NCBI GenBank assembly: GCA_964619065.1
Contig: CAZUCC010000009.1
Location: 29,620-93,619, forward strand
DNA length: 64,000 nucleotides
Source of the DNA: JANXUC01 sp964619065
GTDB lineage: Bacteria; Acidobacteriota; Terriglobia; Terriglobales; Acidobacteriaceae
Direction: 5' to 3'
Shown: piece after piece, positions 62,306-64,000 of the stretch
How positions within the stretch are numbered: the stretch's first letter is position 1
How the letters are laid out: each line of letters starts with the position of its first letter
The notes under the pieces: generated by a model
The model's input: only the letters and a program-made list of their open reading frames with translations
Databases searched by the model: none
Told to the model about the DNA's origin: nothing
Position numbers and translations under genes: made by a program

Positions 62306-63712
62306 TTACCGTTTCCGGCTGCCCTTAGCGGCTTTGCTCCCGTTCTGAGCGAAATGCGCCGTAAAATGCCGCAGGAAGGGCGCTTGCTTGGTCATTCGGT
62401 ACGGAGGTATCGCCTCCCGATGCTTCCAAATTCCATCCAATACTTCGATCACATACTCAAAATGGCTTTGTGTGTAGACGCGGCGCGGAAAGGCGAGGCG
62501 CACCAGCTCCCGCGGCGCTGGAGTTTCCTTTCCGGTTACCGCATCCACACGCCCAAACATCACGCTCCCCAGCTCGACGGCGCGAATACCTCCTTCTAAA
62601 TACAGCGCATTCACCAGCCCAATCCCCGGATAATCCGACACCTTCAGATGTGAGCAAAATCCCGCTGCATCCAGAAATACCGCATGACCTCCCGCCGGGC
62701 GCACAATCGGAATCTTCCGCTCGATCAGTCGCGACGACATGTATTCCACTGTCGCGTGACGATAATGTTGATACTCGTATTCCAACGCCTCCCGCAACCC
62801 CACGGCAATCACTTCCAGATCGCGCCCCGCCAGCCCGCCATACGTAGGGAACCCTTCCGTCAGAATCAGCAAGTTGCGAAAATCCTCCGCCCACGCGTCG
62901 TTGTTGCAGGCAAAGAAGCCGCCAATATTGGCCAGCCCATCCTTCTTTGCGCTCATCACAGCAGCATCCGCCAGCGCGAACATCTCTTGAGCAATTTTCG
63001 TCAGCGACTTGCCACGATAGCCCGGCTCGTATTTCTTGATGAAGTACGCGTTCTCGGCAAAACGGCAGCAATCGATCACCAGCGGAATTCCGTGCTTCTT
63101 CAAAATCCTTTTCACCGCCACAATGTTCGCCATCGAAACCGGCTGTCCGCCGCCCGTATTGTTGGTCACGGTGATCATGCAGAAGGGAATCTGCTTCGCA
63201 CCATGAGTCTTGATGAGCCATTCCAGTTTCGCTGTATCCATGTTGCCCTTGAACGGCTTGTCCAGATACAGATCCTTCCCCTCCGGTGTCAGCAAGTCCT
63301 CCGCCAGCGCCCCGACAAATTCAATGTTGGCGCGCGTCGTATCAAAGTGGCTGTTGTTCGGGACCACATCCCCCGCCTTCAACCGCGTCGCTGCCAGAAT
63401 CCGTTCCGCCGCCCGGCCCTGATGCGTGGGAAAAATATGCTTGAGTCCGGTAATCTCGCGCACCGTCCGCTCAAAATGCTGCCAGGAGATGCTCCCCGCA
63501 TAACTCTCATCTCCCGTCATCAAAGCTGCCCACTGTCGCGTCGACATCGCCCCCGTCCCGCTATCGGTCAGCAGGTCAATGGTGATGTCCTCCGCATTGA
63601 GCAAAAAGACGTTGTAATGGGCGGAAGCCAGCCGCGCCTCGCGCAGCTTGCGCGTGGTGATCGGCAAAGCCTCGGTCATCTTGATACGAAACGGCTCAAT
63701 AATCGTCTGCAT
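62306..63712 (-). CDS. Tyrosine phenol-lyase/tryptophanase-family PLP enzyme
   Basis: These beta-eliminating lyases split Tyr or Trp to pyruvate, ammonia and phenol or indole. The 468-residue product follows the family throughout: LLTDSGTGAMSTRQWAALMT, IFPTHQGRAAERIL, TVTNNTGGGQPVSMANI, LVIDCCRFAENAYFI (Asp for the PLP ring), and SAKKDGLANIGGFF with the PLP lysine as K257 (second Lys). ANIGG resembles tyrosine phenol-lyase more than tryptophanase, but the choice is not firm. A basic C-terminal tail of about 20 residues is unusual. Likely alone or at the head of the downstream alkB genes. Confidence 0.88.
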   Translation of the reverse strand: MQTIIEPFRIKMTEALPITTRKLREARLASAHYNVFLLNAEDITIDLLTDSGTGAMSTRQWAALMTGDESYAGSISWQHFERTVREITGLKHIFPTHQGRAAERILAATRLKAGDVVPNNSHFDTTRANIEFVGALAEDLLTPEGKDLYLDKPFKGNMDTAKLEWLIKTHGAKQIPFCMITVTNNTGGGQPVSMANIVAVKRILKKHGIPLVIDCCRFAENAYFIKKYEPGYRGKSLTKIAQEMFALADAAVMSAKKDGLANIGGFFACNNDAWAEDFRNLLILTEGFPTYGGLAGRDLEVIAVGLREALEYEYQHYRHATVEYMSSRLIERKIPIVRPAGGHAVFLDAAGFCSHLKVSDYPGIGLVNALYLEGGIRAVELGSVMFGRVDAVTGKETPAPRELVRLAFPRRVYTQSHFEYVIEVLDGIWKHREAIPPYRMTKQAPFLRHFTAHFAQNGSKAAKGSRKR

Positions 63713-63849
63713 GGAAAAATCCTCGAAGATTTCAGCGGGAATAGGATGAGATCAATAAAAGACGCAGCCAAGAAGTATATTTCATCTCAGCAGGAGCAGG
63801 GCCGGTGCGGTCGCGCGTTCTTTGTGGTCAAGAAGTTCCGGAGGGGCAA

Positions 63850-63890
63850 AAGGAAAAGGCCCCATTCTTTTCAGAATGGAGCCTTTATTT
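63850..63890 (-). terminator. Terminator of the rRNA operon
   Basis: On the minus strand GGCTCCATTCT-GAAA-AGAATGGGGCC forms an 11-bp stem and is followed by TTTTCCTTTT. It lies directly downstream of 5S rRNA. Confidence 0.85.
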
Positions 63891-63892
63891 AA

Positions 63893-64000
<108 letters not shown>

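Noticed and set aside
62684..63892. Plus-strand frame of 402 codons opposite the PLP lyase
   Set aside because: Antisense shadow, His/Arg/Gln-rich, and it runs on into the rRNA terminator.

Overview
The window reads as a chromosomal segment of an Acidobacteriota bacterium, most likely class Terriglobia. That placement is inference from gene content and has not been tested by a search. The signs are a very large Oar-like TonB-dependent receptor with a carboxypeptidase-regulatory domain, many exported peptidases (TldD/TldE pair, M28, oligopeptidase B, class C beta-lactamase-fold hydrolase, gamma-glutamyltransferase, HtrA), moderately high GC, and short dispersed palindromic repeats in intergenic gaps. 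The right edge enters a minus-strand rRNA operon through its 5S gene. The left edge carries the tail of a gas-vesicle GvpF/GvpL-like gene.

Layout. 0-8.6 kb: gvp tail and terminator, exported TldD/TldE pair, M28 peptidase, VOC protein, serine hydrolase, DksA-type protein, membrane TPR protein. 8.6-13.5 kb: DinB remnant, MscS-like channel, decayed vapBC locus, exported alpha/beta hydrolase with TPR tail, DUF3800 protein. 13.5-17.9 kb: nested palindromic element, then yceD-rpmF-plsX-fabD with a good promoter, a small membrane protein and a flavin reductase. 18.2-24.2 kb: ECF sigma factor, membrane anti-sigma factor and TonB-dependent receptor as one unit. 24.2-30.5 kb, all minus: ggt, TIM-barrel protein, asnS, arginase, ddl. 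30.7-37.6 kb: oligopeptidase B, a repeat-rich gap with tiny genes, htrA, folD-coaE, Trm112-like protein. 37.8-46 kb: membrane glycosyltransferase, MacB-type permease, polytopic membrane protein, 2OG-Fe(II) oxygenase, GT2 transferase, CHAD-HD protein. 46-50 kb: acyltransferase remnant, tRNA-Ser(TGA), HpcH/HpaI aldolase, glutamine synthetase, Cu/Zn SOD. 50-54.2 kb: RNase A-like lipoprotein with a CdiI-like immunity gene, then a 998-residue TPR protein. 54-60 kb: small membrane protein, LOG protein, thiE, holin-like protein, SulP transporter, Pro/Ala-rich secreted protein. 60-64 kb, minus: two tiny genes (membrane protein; secreted Cys-rich peptide), alkB, second 2OG oxygenase, tyrosine phenol-lyase/tryptophanase-like enzyme, 5S rRNA.

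The observations most worth following are the orphan RNase A-like lipoprotein toxin with its adjacent CdiI-like immunity gene (50001-50940), a miniaturised vapBC relic in which both genes lost their middles (10739-11025), a 57-residue secreted cysteine-rich peptide downstream of alkB (60484-60657), a CHAD-HD protein whose HD motif reads QD, and a pair of tiny genes with ideal ribosome-binding sites in a repeat-rich gap (33389-33661).
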